In this document: piece after piece, positions 35,891-47,114 of the stretch
Numbering within the stretch: the first letter of the stretch is position 1
How the letters are laid out: each line of letters opens with the position of its first letter
DNA from: CADEEN01 sp963738425
GTDB taxonomy: Bacteria; Pseudomonadota; Gammaproteobacteria; Burkholderiales; Burkholderiaceae_C
DNA: 64,000 bases
Reading direction: 5' to 3'
Assembly (NCBI GenBank): GCA_963738425.1
Contig: CAVTWT010000007.1
Coordinates: 62,001 to 126,000, forward strand
Notes under the pieces: generated by a model
Seen by the model: only the letters and a program-made list of their open reading frames with translations
What the model was told of the DNA's origin: nothing
Databases searched by the model: none
Translations under genes and position numbers: made by a program

Positions 35891-37159
35891 TCAGACCGGC
35901 AGCACCTCGAAAGCGCCGCCGAAGAAATCGGCGGCGCCGAAGTTGCCTGACTTCAGCGCGATGTGCAGGCCGTCGTCCCCCGCCGCTGCGCAGGCGGCAT
36001 GGCACCACGGCACACCGGGCGCAATCTGCGGCCCGATGCGCAGGCGTTCGATGCCCAGCGCCTGCACGCAGGCGCCCGAGGTTTCGCCGCCGGCCACCAC
36101 GAGCTGGCGCACGCCGCGCTCGACCAGACCGCGCGCGACCTGCGACAGCACCCGCTCCACCGCCTCGCCGGCCTGCGCCACGCCGAGCTGCGCCTGCACC
36201 GCCGCGACCGACGTGGCTTCTGCGGTAGCGTAGAACAGGATTGGCTGCGACACCGACAGGCGCGTCTCTCCCCACCCAAGCGCCGCGCCGACCACATCGT
36301 CGCCGCGCGCGATCGCCAAGGGGTCGATGCGGAACGCCGCACCGCCGGTATTGAGGAAGTGCTTGACCTGCGCGTTGGTGGCCACCGAACAGCTGCCGGA
36401 GACGATGGCGCGCGTGCCCCGGGGCGGCGGCAGCGAGGCCGCGGCCGTGGAAGGCTCGAGGCCGTGATTGGCCGGCAGTCCGATCGCCACGCCGGAGCCG
36501 GCGACGATCAGCGGCGACGCGGCAAAGGCGCGCCCCATCGCGATCAGGTCGTCGTTGCAGGTCGCATCGACGATCGCGAAGCGGTGGCCCGCGGCCTGCA
36601 ATCCGCGCATCGCTTCGCCGATGGCCGCCGCGCCGGCACGCACGACGCGGTGGTCGATCAGCCCGACGCGGCCCTGGCTCTGGCGCTGCATCACGCGCAC
36701 CAGGCTGGCGTCGGTCATCGGCGTCAGCGGATGGTGGCGCATGCCGCTGTCGGACAGCAGCACATCGCCAACGAACAAGTGGCCGAAGAACACCGTGCGG
36801 CCGGCTTCCGGGAACGCCGGGCAGACCGGAGCGAACTCGGCGCCGAGCGCATCGAGCAACGCTTCGGCCACCGGGCCGATGTTGCCGCGCTCGGTGGAGT
36901 CGAAGGTCGAGCAGACCTTGAAGTAGATCTGCGCCGCGCCCTGCGAGCGCAACCAGCGCAGGGCGGCCAGCGACTGCGCAACGGCCAGAGCGGGTTCGAT
37001 GGTGCGCGACTTCAGCGACACCACCACCGCGTCGGCCTCGCCATCGAGCGGATGATCGGGCACGCCGATGGTCTGCACCACGCGCATGCCCGCGCGCACC
37101 AGGTTGTTCGCCAGATCGGTGGCGCCGGTGAAGTCGTCGGCAATGCATCCCAGCAACAT
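35891..37159 (-). CDS. otnK: Four-carbon acid sugar kinase (OtnK/DUF1537 type)
   Basis: 422 residues of the two-domain DUF1537 kinase family, which phosphorylates 3-oxo-tetronate and similar four-carbon acids. N-terminal LGCIADDFTGATDLANNLV carries the family metal/phosphate motif; FFGHLFVGDVLL and a SGSCSVATNAQV block follow, and the C-terminal VVAGGETSGACVQALG is the nucleotide site. ATG 37159 is chosen; a GTG at 37177 is possible. The expected partners (OtnC aldolase, OtnI isomerase, DenD dehydrogenase) are not in the window, so its pathway is unclear. It converges on acnB and diverges from acnA. Confidence 0.87.
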   Translation of the reverse strand: MLLGCIADDFTGATDLANNLVRAGMRVVQTIGVPDHPLDGEADAVVVSLKSRTIEPALAVAQSLAALRWLRSQGAAQIYFKVCSTFDSTERGNIGPVAEALLDALGAEFAPVCPAFPEAGRTVFFGHLFVGDVLLSDSGMRHHPLTPMTDASLVRVMQRQSQGRVGLIDHRVVRAGAAAIGEAMRGLQAAGHRFAIVDATCNDDLIAMGRAFAASPLIVAGSGVAIGLPANHGLEPSTAAASLPPPRGTRAIVSGSCSVATNAQVKHFLNTGGAAFRIDPLAIARGDDVVGAALGWGETRLSVSQPILFYATAEATSVAAVQAQLGVAQAGEAVERVLSQVARGLVERGVRQLVVAGGETSGACVQALGIERLRIGPQIAPGVPWCHAACAAAGDDGLHIALKSGNFGAADFFGGAFEVLPV

Positions 37160-37214
37160 GGCCTGTATTGTGCTCACGCCGCATAATCGATCGCAACATT
37201 TTTGGAGAACCCGA

Positions 37215-39899
<2,685 letters not shown>

Positions 39900-39903
<4 letters not shown>

Positions 39904-40382
39904 ATGCCAGAGCGGCCGAGCTGATCGAGCGGCTGCACCTCCACCCTCATCCCGAGGGCGGCTTCTATGCCGAGGTGCACCGCTCGCCGGCCACGGTCGA
40001 TGCACTCGACGGACGGCCACATCGCGCCGCGCTGACCTCGATCTATTTCCTGTTGCCGGCGGGCACCATCAGCCGCTGGCACCGCGTCTTGTCCGACGAA
40101 GTCTGGTGCCACCTCGAAGGCGCCGCGATCGACCTGCATGTGCTCGACGCCTCGCAGCCGAGCGCACACACGATCGCACTCGGCCCGGTTTCCGCAGACT
40201 CGCTGCCGCAGCACACGGTGCCGGCAGGCGCATGGCAGGCTGCACGCAGCCGCGGCGCCTACAGCCTGGCAGCGTGCATGGTCGCCCCGGGCTTCGACTT
40301 TGCCGACTTCAGCTTGATGGCCACAGACGACCCATTGCGCGGCTGGATCGCGCGCCACCATCCGGCGCTGGCCGAGTACTGA
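39900..40382 (+). CDS. Cupin-fold protein (DUF985)
   Basis: 160 residues. ELIERLHLHPHPEGGFYAEVHRS, SIYFLLPAGTISRWHRVLSDEVWCHLEG and PAGAWQAARS are diagnostic blocks of the DUF985 cupins, with His and Glu residues in position for metal binding. The true enzymatic role is unknown. It is coupled to acnA by an ATGA overlap, which is not an obvious partner. Confidence 0.9.
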
Positions 40383-40445
40383 CAGCCTTCACAAGGATTC
40401 ACCAAATCCGCGTGACGCCCAGCAGCCGCATGCCTACCATGCCGC

Positions 40446-41375
40446 ATGGACAATCCCAACGCCCCTGACCGCGGCGCTCGCCCTGCAGAGCCGCGCTACT
40501 TGCCCAATGGCGCGCCCAGCAACAGTGGCATCAGCCGCGGCGCCGTCGTAGCAGCAGCCGCCGTGCTGACCGCGCTCGCCTTGGTTGGCGGTTGGTACTG
40601 GTGGCAGCAGCAACAGCCCAAGCTGCCCCCGCTGTCGCCAGTGTCGACGGAGCCCGCCCCTGTGGCCGTGGCACCCGCTCCCGCAGCCTCGGAGCCCGCC
40701 ATCCAGCATCCGATCGACGTACCGGCCGCCACGGCTGCGGAAGCACCGCGCACGCTCGATCAGTCCGAGGCGGTGATCGCCCAAGCCCTCAACTCGCTGC
40801 TCGGCAGCAAGGCGGGCGCGTCGATGGTGCGCCGCGACGACTTCGTGCGCCGCGCTGTGGTCACGATCGACAACCTCGGCCGCACGCACGCGGCGCCGCG
40901 CCTGTGGCCCGTCAACCCGATGGCCGGCAAATTCGCGGCCCAGCGCGAGGGCGACAAGGACGTCATCTCGGCCGCCAACAGCGCGCGCTACAGCGCCTTT
41001 GTCGCGCTCGCCGAGTCGCTCGACAGCGCGCGCGCCGCCACGCTGTACAAACAGCACTACCCGCTGTTCCAGGCGGCGTACAAGGAACTGGGTTATCCGC
41101 GTGCCTATTTCAATGACCGGCTGGTGGCGGTCATCGATCAACTGCTCGCCACACCCGAACCCGCGGGGCCGCTCGCGCTGCGTCTGACCGAGGTCAAGGG
41201 CGACGTGGCCTCGACCCAGCCCTGGACGCGCTACGAGTTCGCCGACCCGCAGCTCGAAGCCCTGCCCGCCGGCTCGAAGATGCTGCTGCGCATGGGCAAC
41301 GACAACGCACGAAAGCTCAAGGCCAAGCTCAGAGAGTTTCGCGCGGCCGTGGCGAGTGCGCCGGCAAAGAACTGA
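40446..41375 (+). CDS. DUF3014 domain membrane protein
   Basis: 309 residues. A cytoplasmic N-terminal 30 residues, one transmembrane helix (VVAAAAVLTALALVGGWYWW), then a Pro/Ala linker and a periplasmic DUF3014 domain with VRRAVVTIDNLGRTHAAPRLWP, SARYSAFVALAESLD and YFNDRLVAVIDQLL. Function unknown; some members lie near envelope-stress genes. No clear partner here. Confidence 0.88.
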   Translation: MDNPNAPDRGARPAEPRYLPNGAPSNSGISRGAVVAAAAVLTALALVGGWYWWQQQQPKLPPLSPVSTEPAPVAVAPAPAASEPAIQHPIDVPAATAAEAPRTLDQSEAVIAQALNSLLGSKAGASMVRRDDFVRRAVVTIDNLGRTHAAPRLWPVNPMAGKFAAQREGDKDVISAANSARYSAFVALAESLDSARAATLYKQHYPLFQAAYKELGYPRAYFNDRLVAVIDQLLATPEPAGPLALRLTEVKGDVASTQPWTRYEFADPQLEALPAGSKMLLRMGNDNARKLKAKLREFRAAVASAPAKN

Positions 41376-41384
41376 GGCGCTTCG

Positions 41385-42071
41385 TCAACCACTGGGGAGC
41401 GCGAGGCCCCGCTCACGCGCAAACGCTTCGAGCGCCGGCACCAGGGGCCCGAGCTGCTGACGGACCGTGGCCCGGACCGTGTCGACAATGACCTGCGTCT
41501 GGCGCTCGATCTCGATATTGAGGGCATCGCCTTCACGCTTGTTCGCAAACGTCGTCATGCGCAGGGTTTCGGGGATCAGCCAGACCTCTAACCAGCCGGC
41601 GTCGCTGTCCTCGCGATGCGCCTCGGCCACGGTCAGGCTGGCGCCGTTGACGGCGATGTAGCCCTTGGCGAAGACGTAGCGCATCCACGGCGCCGGCACG
41701 GCAATGCGCAGCACGCGGTTGTTCTCGGGCTCGCGGACCTGCGCCACGGCGGCCTGGAAGTCGATGTGGCCCGACAGCACATGGCCGCCGACCTCGGCGC
41801 CCTCTTTGGCCGCACGTTCGACGTTGACCGCGCCGCCCTCTTTCAATGCGCCGAGCGTCGTCAACGACAGCGTTTGCTGCATCACGTCGAAGTCCGCCGC
41901 ATCACCGTGCAAGGCCGTGGCCGTGAGGCACACGCCATCGACCGCCACGCTGGCACCGACTTGAAGGCCGGCGTCGAAGCCGCGCGGGAAGGCCAGCCGC
42001 AAGGAACGCAGGCCGCTGCGCTCGGTGATCTGCGCTACCTGCGCGATGCCTTGGACGATGCCGGTGAACAT
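41385..42071 (-). CDS. ribE: Riboflavin synthase, alpha subunit
   Basis: 228 residues. It starts MFTGIVQGIAQV, with GVCLTATAL in the first lumazine-binding barrel and NGASLTVAEA in the second, the two-repeat structure of riboflavin synthase. It dismutates two 6,7-dimethyl-8-ribityllumazine molecules to riboflavin. Slightly longer than the 210-residue norm because of the C-terminal tail. No rib operon partner is adjacent. Confidence 0.95.
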   Translation of the reverse strand: MFTGIVQGIAQVAQITERSGLRSLRLAFPRGFDAGLQVGASVAVDGVCLTATALHGDAADFDVMQQTLSLTTLGALKEGGAVNVERAAKEGAEVGGHVLSGHIDFQAAVAQVREPENNRVLRIAVPAPWMRYVFAKGYIAVNGASLTVAEAHREDSDAGWLEVWLIPETLRMTTFANKREGDALNIEIERQTQVIVDTVRATVRQQLGPLVPALEAFARERGLALPSG

Positions 42072-42093
42072 GCCCGCACTTTAGTTCAGGCAC

Positions 42094-43296
42094 TCACCAT
42101 GCAGCATCGCGATCCGGCGTGGCGCCGATCTTGTGGATCGACAGGTCCGCGCCTTCGTGCTCCTCTTCCGCCGACAAGCGCAACCCCATCAGCGCCCGCA
42201 GCACGCCGTACACCACGAAGCCTCCGGCCAGCGCCCACAGCACTCCAGCCAGCGTGCCGATGAGTTGCGCGCCAAAGCTGACGCCCCCCAGGCCGCCGAG
42301 CACCGGCAAACCGAAGACGCCGCAGGCAATGCCGCCCCAGGCGCCGCACAGGCCGTGCAGCGGCCAGACGCCGAGCACGTCGTCGATCTTCCAGCGGTTC
42401 TGCGTCAGCGTGAACATGACGACGAAGATCGCCCCCGCCACGCCGCCGACCAGCAGCGCGCCGAGCGGGTGCATCACGTCCGAGCCCGCACACACGGCCA
42501 CCAGACCGGCCAGCGGGCCGTTGTAGGCAAAGCCCGGGTCGTTCCTGCCCAGCAGCGTTGCGACCAGCGTGCCACCGGCCATCGCCATCAGCGAGTTCAC
42601 GGCCACCAGACCCGAAATCTTGTCGAGCGTCTGCGCGCTCATGACGTTGAAGCCGAACCAGCCCACCGCCAGCACCCAGGCACCGAGCGCGAGAAACGGA
42701 ATCGACGAAGGCGGATGCGCACTGATGGCGCCGTCCTTGCGGTAGCGGTTGGCGCGCGCGCCGAGCAGCAGCACGGCAGCCAGGCCGATCCAGCCGCCGA
42801 CGGCATGCACGACGACGCTGCCGGCGAAGTCGTGGAACTCGGCGCCGGTGATGTCCTTGATCCACGCTTGAAAACCAAAGCGCCCGCCCCACACCGCGCC
42901 CTCGAACAGCGGGTAGATCAAGCCCACCAGCACCGCGGTCGCGATCAATTGCGGGCCGAAGCGTGCGCGCTCGGCAATGCCGCCGGAGACGATGGCCGGG
43001 ATGGCGGCGGCGAAGGTCAGCAGAAAGAAGAACTTGACCAGCTCGTAGCCGTTCTTCGCCGCCAGCGACTCCGCGCCAACGAAGAAGCTGGTGCCGTAGG
43101 CGACCGCGTAGCCGATGAAGAAGTAGGCGATGGTCGACACCGCGAAATCGACCAGGATCTTGACCAGCGCATTGACCTGGTTCTTCTTGCGCACGGTGCC
43201 GAGTTCGAGAAACGCGAAGCCGGCATGCATGGCCAGCACCATGATCGCGCCCAGCAGAATGAACAGTGTGTCGGCGCCTTGTTTGACGGTCTCCAT
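42094..43296 (-). CDS. amtB: Ammonium transporter (Amt/AmtB family)
   Basis: 400 residues, about eleven membrane helices. The twin-His pore residues are in FHDFAGSVVVHAVGG and WPLHGLCGAWGG. No N-terminal signal peptide is seen, unlike E. coli AmtB. It conducts ammonium across the inner membrane. A glnK gene, the common regulatory partner, is not beside it. The ATG at 43296 has GGAGCGATTC upstream. Confidence 0.95.
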   Translation of the reverse strand: METVKQGADTLFILLGAIMVLAMHAGFAFLELGTVRKKNQVNALVKILVDFAVSTIAYFFIGYAVAYGTSFFVGAESLAAKNGYELVKFFFLLTFAAAIPAIVSGGIAERARFGPQLIATAVLVGLIYPLFEGAVWGGRFGFQAWIKDITGAEFHDFAGSVVVHAVGGWIGLAAVLLLGARANRYRKDGAISAHPPSSIPFLALGAWVLAVGWFGFNVMSAQTLDKISGLVAVNSLMAMAGGTLVATLLGRNDPGFAYNGPLAGLVAVCAGSDVMHPLGALLVGGVAGAIFVVMFTLTQNRWKIDDVLGVWPLHGLCGAWGGIACGVFGLPVLGGLGGVSFGAQLIGTLAGVLWALAGGFVVYGVLRALMGLRLSAEEEHEGADLSIHKIGATPDRDAAW

Positions 43297-43378
43297 TCGA
43301 ATCGCTCCTCGTTGTATTTGGAATGTGGCGCCCTGCCGCGCCGGCTGCGGAGTTTAGGCCTGCGGCACACTGCTCCCC

Positions 43379-44590
43379 ATGCACTCCTGGCTGCCCCACT
43401 TCCGCCTGACGGCGCCGCCGCCGGGCTTCATCGACAACCCCTACCCGTTCTACGCCGCACTGCGCGAGCACGCGCCGCGCCATCGGCTCGCGGCCGACAC
43501 CTGGCTGCTGACGCGCTACGACGATGTGGCCGCGGTGTACCGCCACGGCGCCGCAAGCTCCGACAAGCGGCGCGAGTTCGGCCCCAAGTTCGGCGTCGGC
43601 ACGCCGCTGTTCGAACATCACACGACGAGCCTGGTCTTCAACGACCCACCGCTGCACACGCGCGTGCGGCGCCTGTTGATGGGGGCGCTGAACCAGCGTG
43701 CGATCACCCGCATGGAAGCCGGCGTGGCGGCTTTGGTCGAGTCGCTGCTGGGCGAGATGCAGGCCCGCGGTGCCCACGCCGACCTGATCGGTGACTTCGC
43801 CGCGCGCATCCCGGTGGAGGTGATCGGCAACCTGCTCGACGTGCCGCATGCCGAACGCGGCCCGCTGCGCGATTGGTCGCTGGCGATCCTGTCGGCGCTC
43901 GAGCCCGCGCCCGGCGCGGCCGTGCTCGAGCGCGGCCACACGGCGGTGCGCGAGTTTCTCGCTGCACTCGACGACCTCGTGCAACGCCGCCGTGCCGAGC
44001 CCGGCGATCCGCAAGCGGATGTGCTGACGCGCTTGATCCAGGGTGAGGTGGGTGGCGAGCGCCTGTCGGCCACCGAGCTGCTGCACAACTGCATCTTCCT
44101 GCTCAACGCCGGCCATGAAACCACGACCAACCTGATCGGCAACGGCGTGCATGCGCTGCTCACACAACGCGAGCAGTACGAGCGCCTCGTTGCCGAGCCG
44201 GCGCTGTTGCCGACAGCGGTCGAAGAACTGCTGCGCTTCGAAAGCCCGCTGCAACTGAACAACCGCTTGGCCGCTGCACCGATCGAGCTGCCGGGCTTTG
44301 CGGTACCCGCAGGCGACTTCATCACGCTGGCCATCGGCGCAGCCAACCGCGACCCCGCGGTATTCGACGCGCCCGATCGGCTCGACATCGCGCGCAAACC
44401 GAACCTCCATGTCGCCTTCGGCCACGGCGCCCATGCCTGCGCCGGCATGAACGTGGCGCGGCTCGAAGCGCGCATCGCGCTCGGTGCGCTGGCGCGCCGA
44501 CTGCCTTCGCTCGCACTCGACGGCGCGCCGGAACGCGACATGCGCGTGCGCTTTCGCGGCTTCAAACACCTGCCGGTTCGTTGGTCATGA
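43379..44590 (+). CDS. Cytochrome P450
   Basis: 403 residues of the soluble bacterial class. The heme-binding motif FGHGAHACAGMNVARLEA puts the ligand Cys at about residue 354; the oxygen-binding helix reads LNAGHETTTN; the E-x-x-R motif is in VEELLRFESPLQ. It would oxidise a small organic substrate with electrons from a ferredoxin and reductase, neither coded here. The stop is coupled by ATGA to a DNA-alkylation repair gene. The substrate is unknown. Confidence 0.93.
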   Translation: MHSWLPHFRLTAPPPGFIDNPYPFYAALREHAPRHRLAADTWLLTRYDDVAAVYRHGAASSDKRREFGPKFGVGTPLFEHHTTSLVFNDPPLHTRVRRLLMGALNQRAITRMEAGVAALVESLLGEMQARGAHADLIGDFAARIPVEVIGNLLDVPHAERGPLRDWSLAILSALEPAPGAAVLERGHTAVREFLAALDDLVQRRRAEPGDPQADVLTRLIQGEVGGERLSATELLHNCIFLLNAGHETTTNLIGNGVHALLTQREQYERLVAEPALLPTAVEELLRFESPLQLNNRLAAAPIELPGFAVPAGDFITLAIGAANRDPAVFDAPDRLDIARKPNLHVAFGHGAHACAGMNVARLEARIALGALARRLPSLALDGAPERDMRVRFRGFKHLPVRWS

Positions 44591-45723
44591 CCGAGCCTTT
44601 CAAGAACCTGTTGAACGCCGAGCTCGTGCGCGCCAGCAGCACGGCGTTGGCGCGTGCCTGGCCTGCGTTCAACCGCAAGCACTTCGAGCGCGTGTCGTTG
44701 AAAGGCCTCGACGGCCTGGAGATGAAGGCGCGAGCGATGCAGATCGCCGACGCGCTCGAAGCCGTGCTGCCGCCAGACTTCGACGCTGCGTGCGCTGTCA
44801 TCGAAGCTGCGCTCGCACCGCCCATCGAACTGGACGGCCTGGCCTCGCAGCGCGATACCGCCACGCAGGGCCTGGCCGGCTGGATCGTCTGGCCGCTCGG
44901 TGAGTTCGTCGCTCGCGGCGGCCTCGAGAACCCTGAGCGCGCGCTGCGCGCCCTGCACGCGCTGACGCAGCGCCTGACCGCGGAGTTCGCGATCCGGCCG
45001 CTGATCGTTTCGCACCCCGCGCTCGTCTTGACGACGCTGCGGGCGTGGACGCGCGATCCGAGCCCGCATGTGCGCCGCCTGGCCAGCGAAGGCAGCCGCC
45101 CTCGCCTGCCCTGGGGGCTGCGGCTCAAAGCCCTGATCACTGATCCGTCGCCGACGCTGCCGATCCTGGCCGCGCTGCAGGACGACCCCAGCGACTACGT
45201 TCGGCGCAGCGTCGCCAATCACTTGAACGACATCGCCAAGGACCATCCACAACTGGTCATCGACTGGGTGCAGCGCCATCTGCCCAACGCCTCGGCCGAA
45301 CGCCGGGCACTGCTGTCGCATGCCAGCCGCACGCTGATCAAGCAAGGCCATGCCGGCATGCTCACGCTGTGGGGCGCGGGCACGGCGTTCGAAGGCCGCT
45401 GCTCGCTCACCGCAGCGCCCAAGCGCATCCGCGTTGGCGACAGCGTGCAGCTCACGCTGTCACTGCAGTCGAGCTCGAGCGCCGAGCAAGCGCTGCTGAT
45501 CGACTACGCCGTCCACCACGTCAAGGCCAACGGCAGCACGAGCCCGAAGGTCTTCAAAGGCTGGAAACTTTCGCTGGAGGCGGGCCAGTCACGCACGCTG
45601 ACCAAACAGCATTCGTTCAAGCCGGTGACGACGCGGCGCTATCACGCCGGGCCTCATGCGATCGAGGTGTCGATCAATGGCAGCGCGATCGCGCGTGCCA
45701 GCGTGCGGCTCACTCTCCTCTGA
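44587..45723 (+). CDS. alkC: DNA alkylation repair protein, AlkC type with C-terminal Ig-like domain
   Basis: 378 residues. HEAT-like helical repeats run from the N terminus to about 270; EFAIRPLIVSHPALVLTTL and WTRDPSPHVRRLASEGSRP are the AlkC signature. The last 100 residues (CSLTAAPKRIRVGDSVQLTL, KGWKLSLEAGQSRTLTK) form a beta-rich, Ig-like domain known from the AlkC subfamily. AlkC excises 3-methyladenine and 3-methylcytosine lesions. ATG 44587 overlaps the P450 stop. A TTG six bases earlier is unlikely. Confidence 0.88.
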   Translation: MTEPFKNLLNAELVRASSTALARAWPAFNRKHFERVSLKGLDGLEMKARAMQIADALEAVLPPDFDAACAVIEAALAPPIELDGLASQRDTATQGLAGWIVWPLGEFVARGGLENPERALRALHALTQRLTAEFAIRPLIVSHPALVLTTLRAWTRDPSPHVRRLASEGSRPRLPWGLRLKALITDPSPTLPILAALQDDPSDYVRRSVANHLNDIAKDHPQLVIDWVQRHLPNASAERRALLSHASRTLIKQGHAGMLTLWGAGTAFEGRCSLTAAPKRIRVGDSVQLTLSLQSSSSAEQALLIDYAVHHVKANGSTSPKVFKGWKLSLEAGQSRTLTKQHSFKPVTTRRYHAGPHAIEVSINGSAIARASVRLTLL

Positions 45724-46225
45724 GGGGCTTCAAGTCGTCGCAGTTCGGGTCGATCGCGTACGCGGCCTCGCGCACGCGGTCCTCGACCAGCCAGACCTGG
45801 AACCATCGGCACTCGATGCGATGGTCATAGCGGTAGGACCAGACCTCGCCGACGCCGCGCCAGCCAACGCGTCGCTCGGCGGGCCGGCCCAGGCGATCAC
45901 GCACGTCGGCTTTGCTCTCGCCCGGGCGCACGGCCTCGAAGTTGGCCTCGGTGAGAATCTGGCGCACGTTCTGCACACGGCCCGCGGCGTCGAGTTCGAT
46001 GCGATAGGTGTGCGCGCCCATCGGCCCGCGCGCGTATTCGAGGCGTGAGCCGCCGTTGGGCAGCGTCGAACGGTCGGTCGGCTCGCCCATCCGCGTACGA
46101 ACGTCGGCTTCGCTCTGCCCCGGCTTCAGGTCGCCAGGGCCGTAGCCCGCGCAACCTGCCATCAACAACAAGGCGCTAGCTGCGCTCGATGCTCGCGTAA
46201 GCGCTGTGGTTGTGAATCGACTCAT
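45710..46225 (-). CDS. BamE/SmpA-like lipoprotein
   Basis: 171 residues. The N-terminal signal with lipobox LLLMAGC, modified Cys25, indicates a lipoprotein. Two similar blocks (KPGQSEADVRTRMGEPTDR and RPGESKADVRDRLGRPAERR) are SmpA/OmlA repeats as in BamE, which supports outer-membrane protein assembly; the double repeat differs from single-repeat BamE, so it is probably a relative. The start lies inside the last 50 bases of folE2. It converges with alkC, with a 14-base overlap at the ends. Confidence 0.82.
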   Translation of the reverse strand: MSRFTTTALTRASSAASALLLMAGCAGYGPGDLKPGQSEADVRTRMGEPTDRSTLPNGGSRLEYARGPMGAHTYRIELDAAGRVQNVRQILTEANFEAVRPGESKADVRDRLGRPAERRVGWRGVGEVWSYRYDHRIECRWFQVWLVEDRVREAAYAIDPNCDDLKPLRGE

Positions 46226-46967
46226 GGTTGTCCACCTCGACGACGTAGCGGCCGATGCGCTTGTCGGCATTGAGTGACAACGCCACATCACGCACCAGGT
46301 CTTCGACGAACTTCGGGTTCTCGTAGGCGCGCTCGGTGATCCACTTCTCGTCCGACCGCTTGAGCAGCGCCCAGATTTCGCTCGATGCGTTGACTTCGGC
46401 AAAGCGCACGAGTTCCTCCCAGGCCACCGGCGCATGGGTCTCGGCGCGGATCGTCACCGTCGAGCGCTGGTTGTGCGCGCCGTAGTCGGAGATTTCCTTC
46501 GAGCACGGGCACAGGCTTTTCACCGGCACCGCCACTTCGGTCCACACCGTCGTCTTGCCATCGCGCGTTTCGGCGATCCAGCGGCCCTGGTAGTCCATCA
46601 GGCTGCTGACGCCCGACACCGGCGCGCGCTTGCGCAGGAAAAACGAAAAGCGCGATTCGATGCGGCCGTCGCTCGCGCCGAGCAGGGTCAGCATCGCAGC
46701 GAGCTTGTCGCGCAGCAAGGTCGCATCGAGCGGTGCATCGAGGCCGTCGAGCCAGGCGACGAAGCGCGACATGTGCGTGCCCTTCTTCTCCGCCGGCAAG
46801 GCCACATCGAGACTCCATAACGCCGCCGTCTGCTGCTCGGCGCCCGCCACGCGCAGGCGCAGCGGGTAGCGCACGTCCTTGACGCCGACACGCTGGATGG
46901 CGAGATGGCGCTCGTCACGCTCGCTTTGCGTGTCGGGGATGTGCAGGGCTTGGGTCGGGTGGGTCAT
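46176..46967 (-). CDS. folE2: GTP cyclohydrolase FolE2 (type IB)
   Basis: 263 residues. KGTHMSRF, the catalytic Cys region SLCPCSKEISDYGAHNQR, the conserved Glu in NASSEIWALLKRSDEK and KFVEDLVRDVA fit FolE2. It opens GTP to dihydroneopterin triphosphate, the first step to folate, with flexible metal use; many bacteria induce it under zinc limitation. The start at ATG 46967 was chosen for TQALHIPD..., the usual start. It overlaps the lipoprotein gene at the 3' end. Confidence 0.94.
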   Translation of the reverse strand: MTHPTQALHIPDTQSERDERHLAIQRVGVKDVRYPLRLRVAGAEQQTAALWSLDVALPAEKKGTHMSRFVAWLDGLDAPLDATLLRDKLAAMLTLLGASDGRIESRFSFFLRKRAPVSGVSSLMDYQGRWIAETRDGKTTVWTEVAVPVKSLCPCSKEISDYGAHNQRSTVTIRAETHAPVAWEELVRFAEVNASSEIWALLKRSDEKWITERAYENPKFVEDLVRDVALSLNADKRIGRYVVEVDNHESIHNHSAYASIERS

Positions 46968-47066
46968 GGTCGGGGCTGGTGCAACAGTGCGAGCATCGCA
47001 CCGTTTGCGCTGTCGCGTCGGCGACTCAGGCCAGCGCCGGGCCGTTCCCAAGCGTCGGACTGAGTC

Positions 47067-47103
47067 TCCCCTCGGGGGAGTGCTCGCGACAGCGAGCGAA
47101 GGG
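47067..47103. repeat. Dispersed palindromic repeat, CCCCTCGGGG family, copy C
   Basis: CTCCCCTCGGGGGAG followed by GCTCGCGACAGCGAGC and GAAGGGC: two short hairpins in a row, placed between the end of dxs and the start of folE2. The second stem is more perfect than in the other copies. Confidence 0.6.
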
Positions 47104-47114
47104 CAATCATTTCA

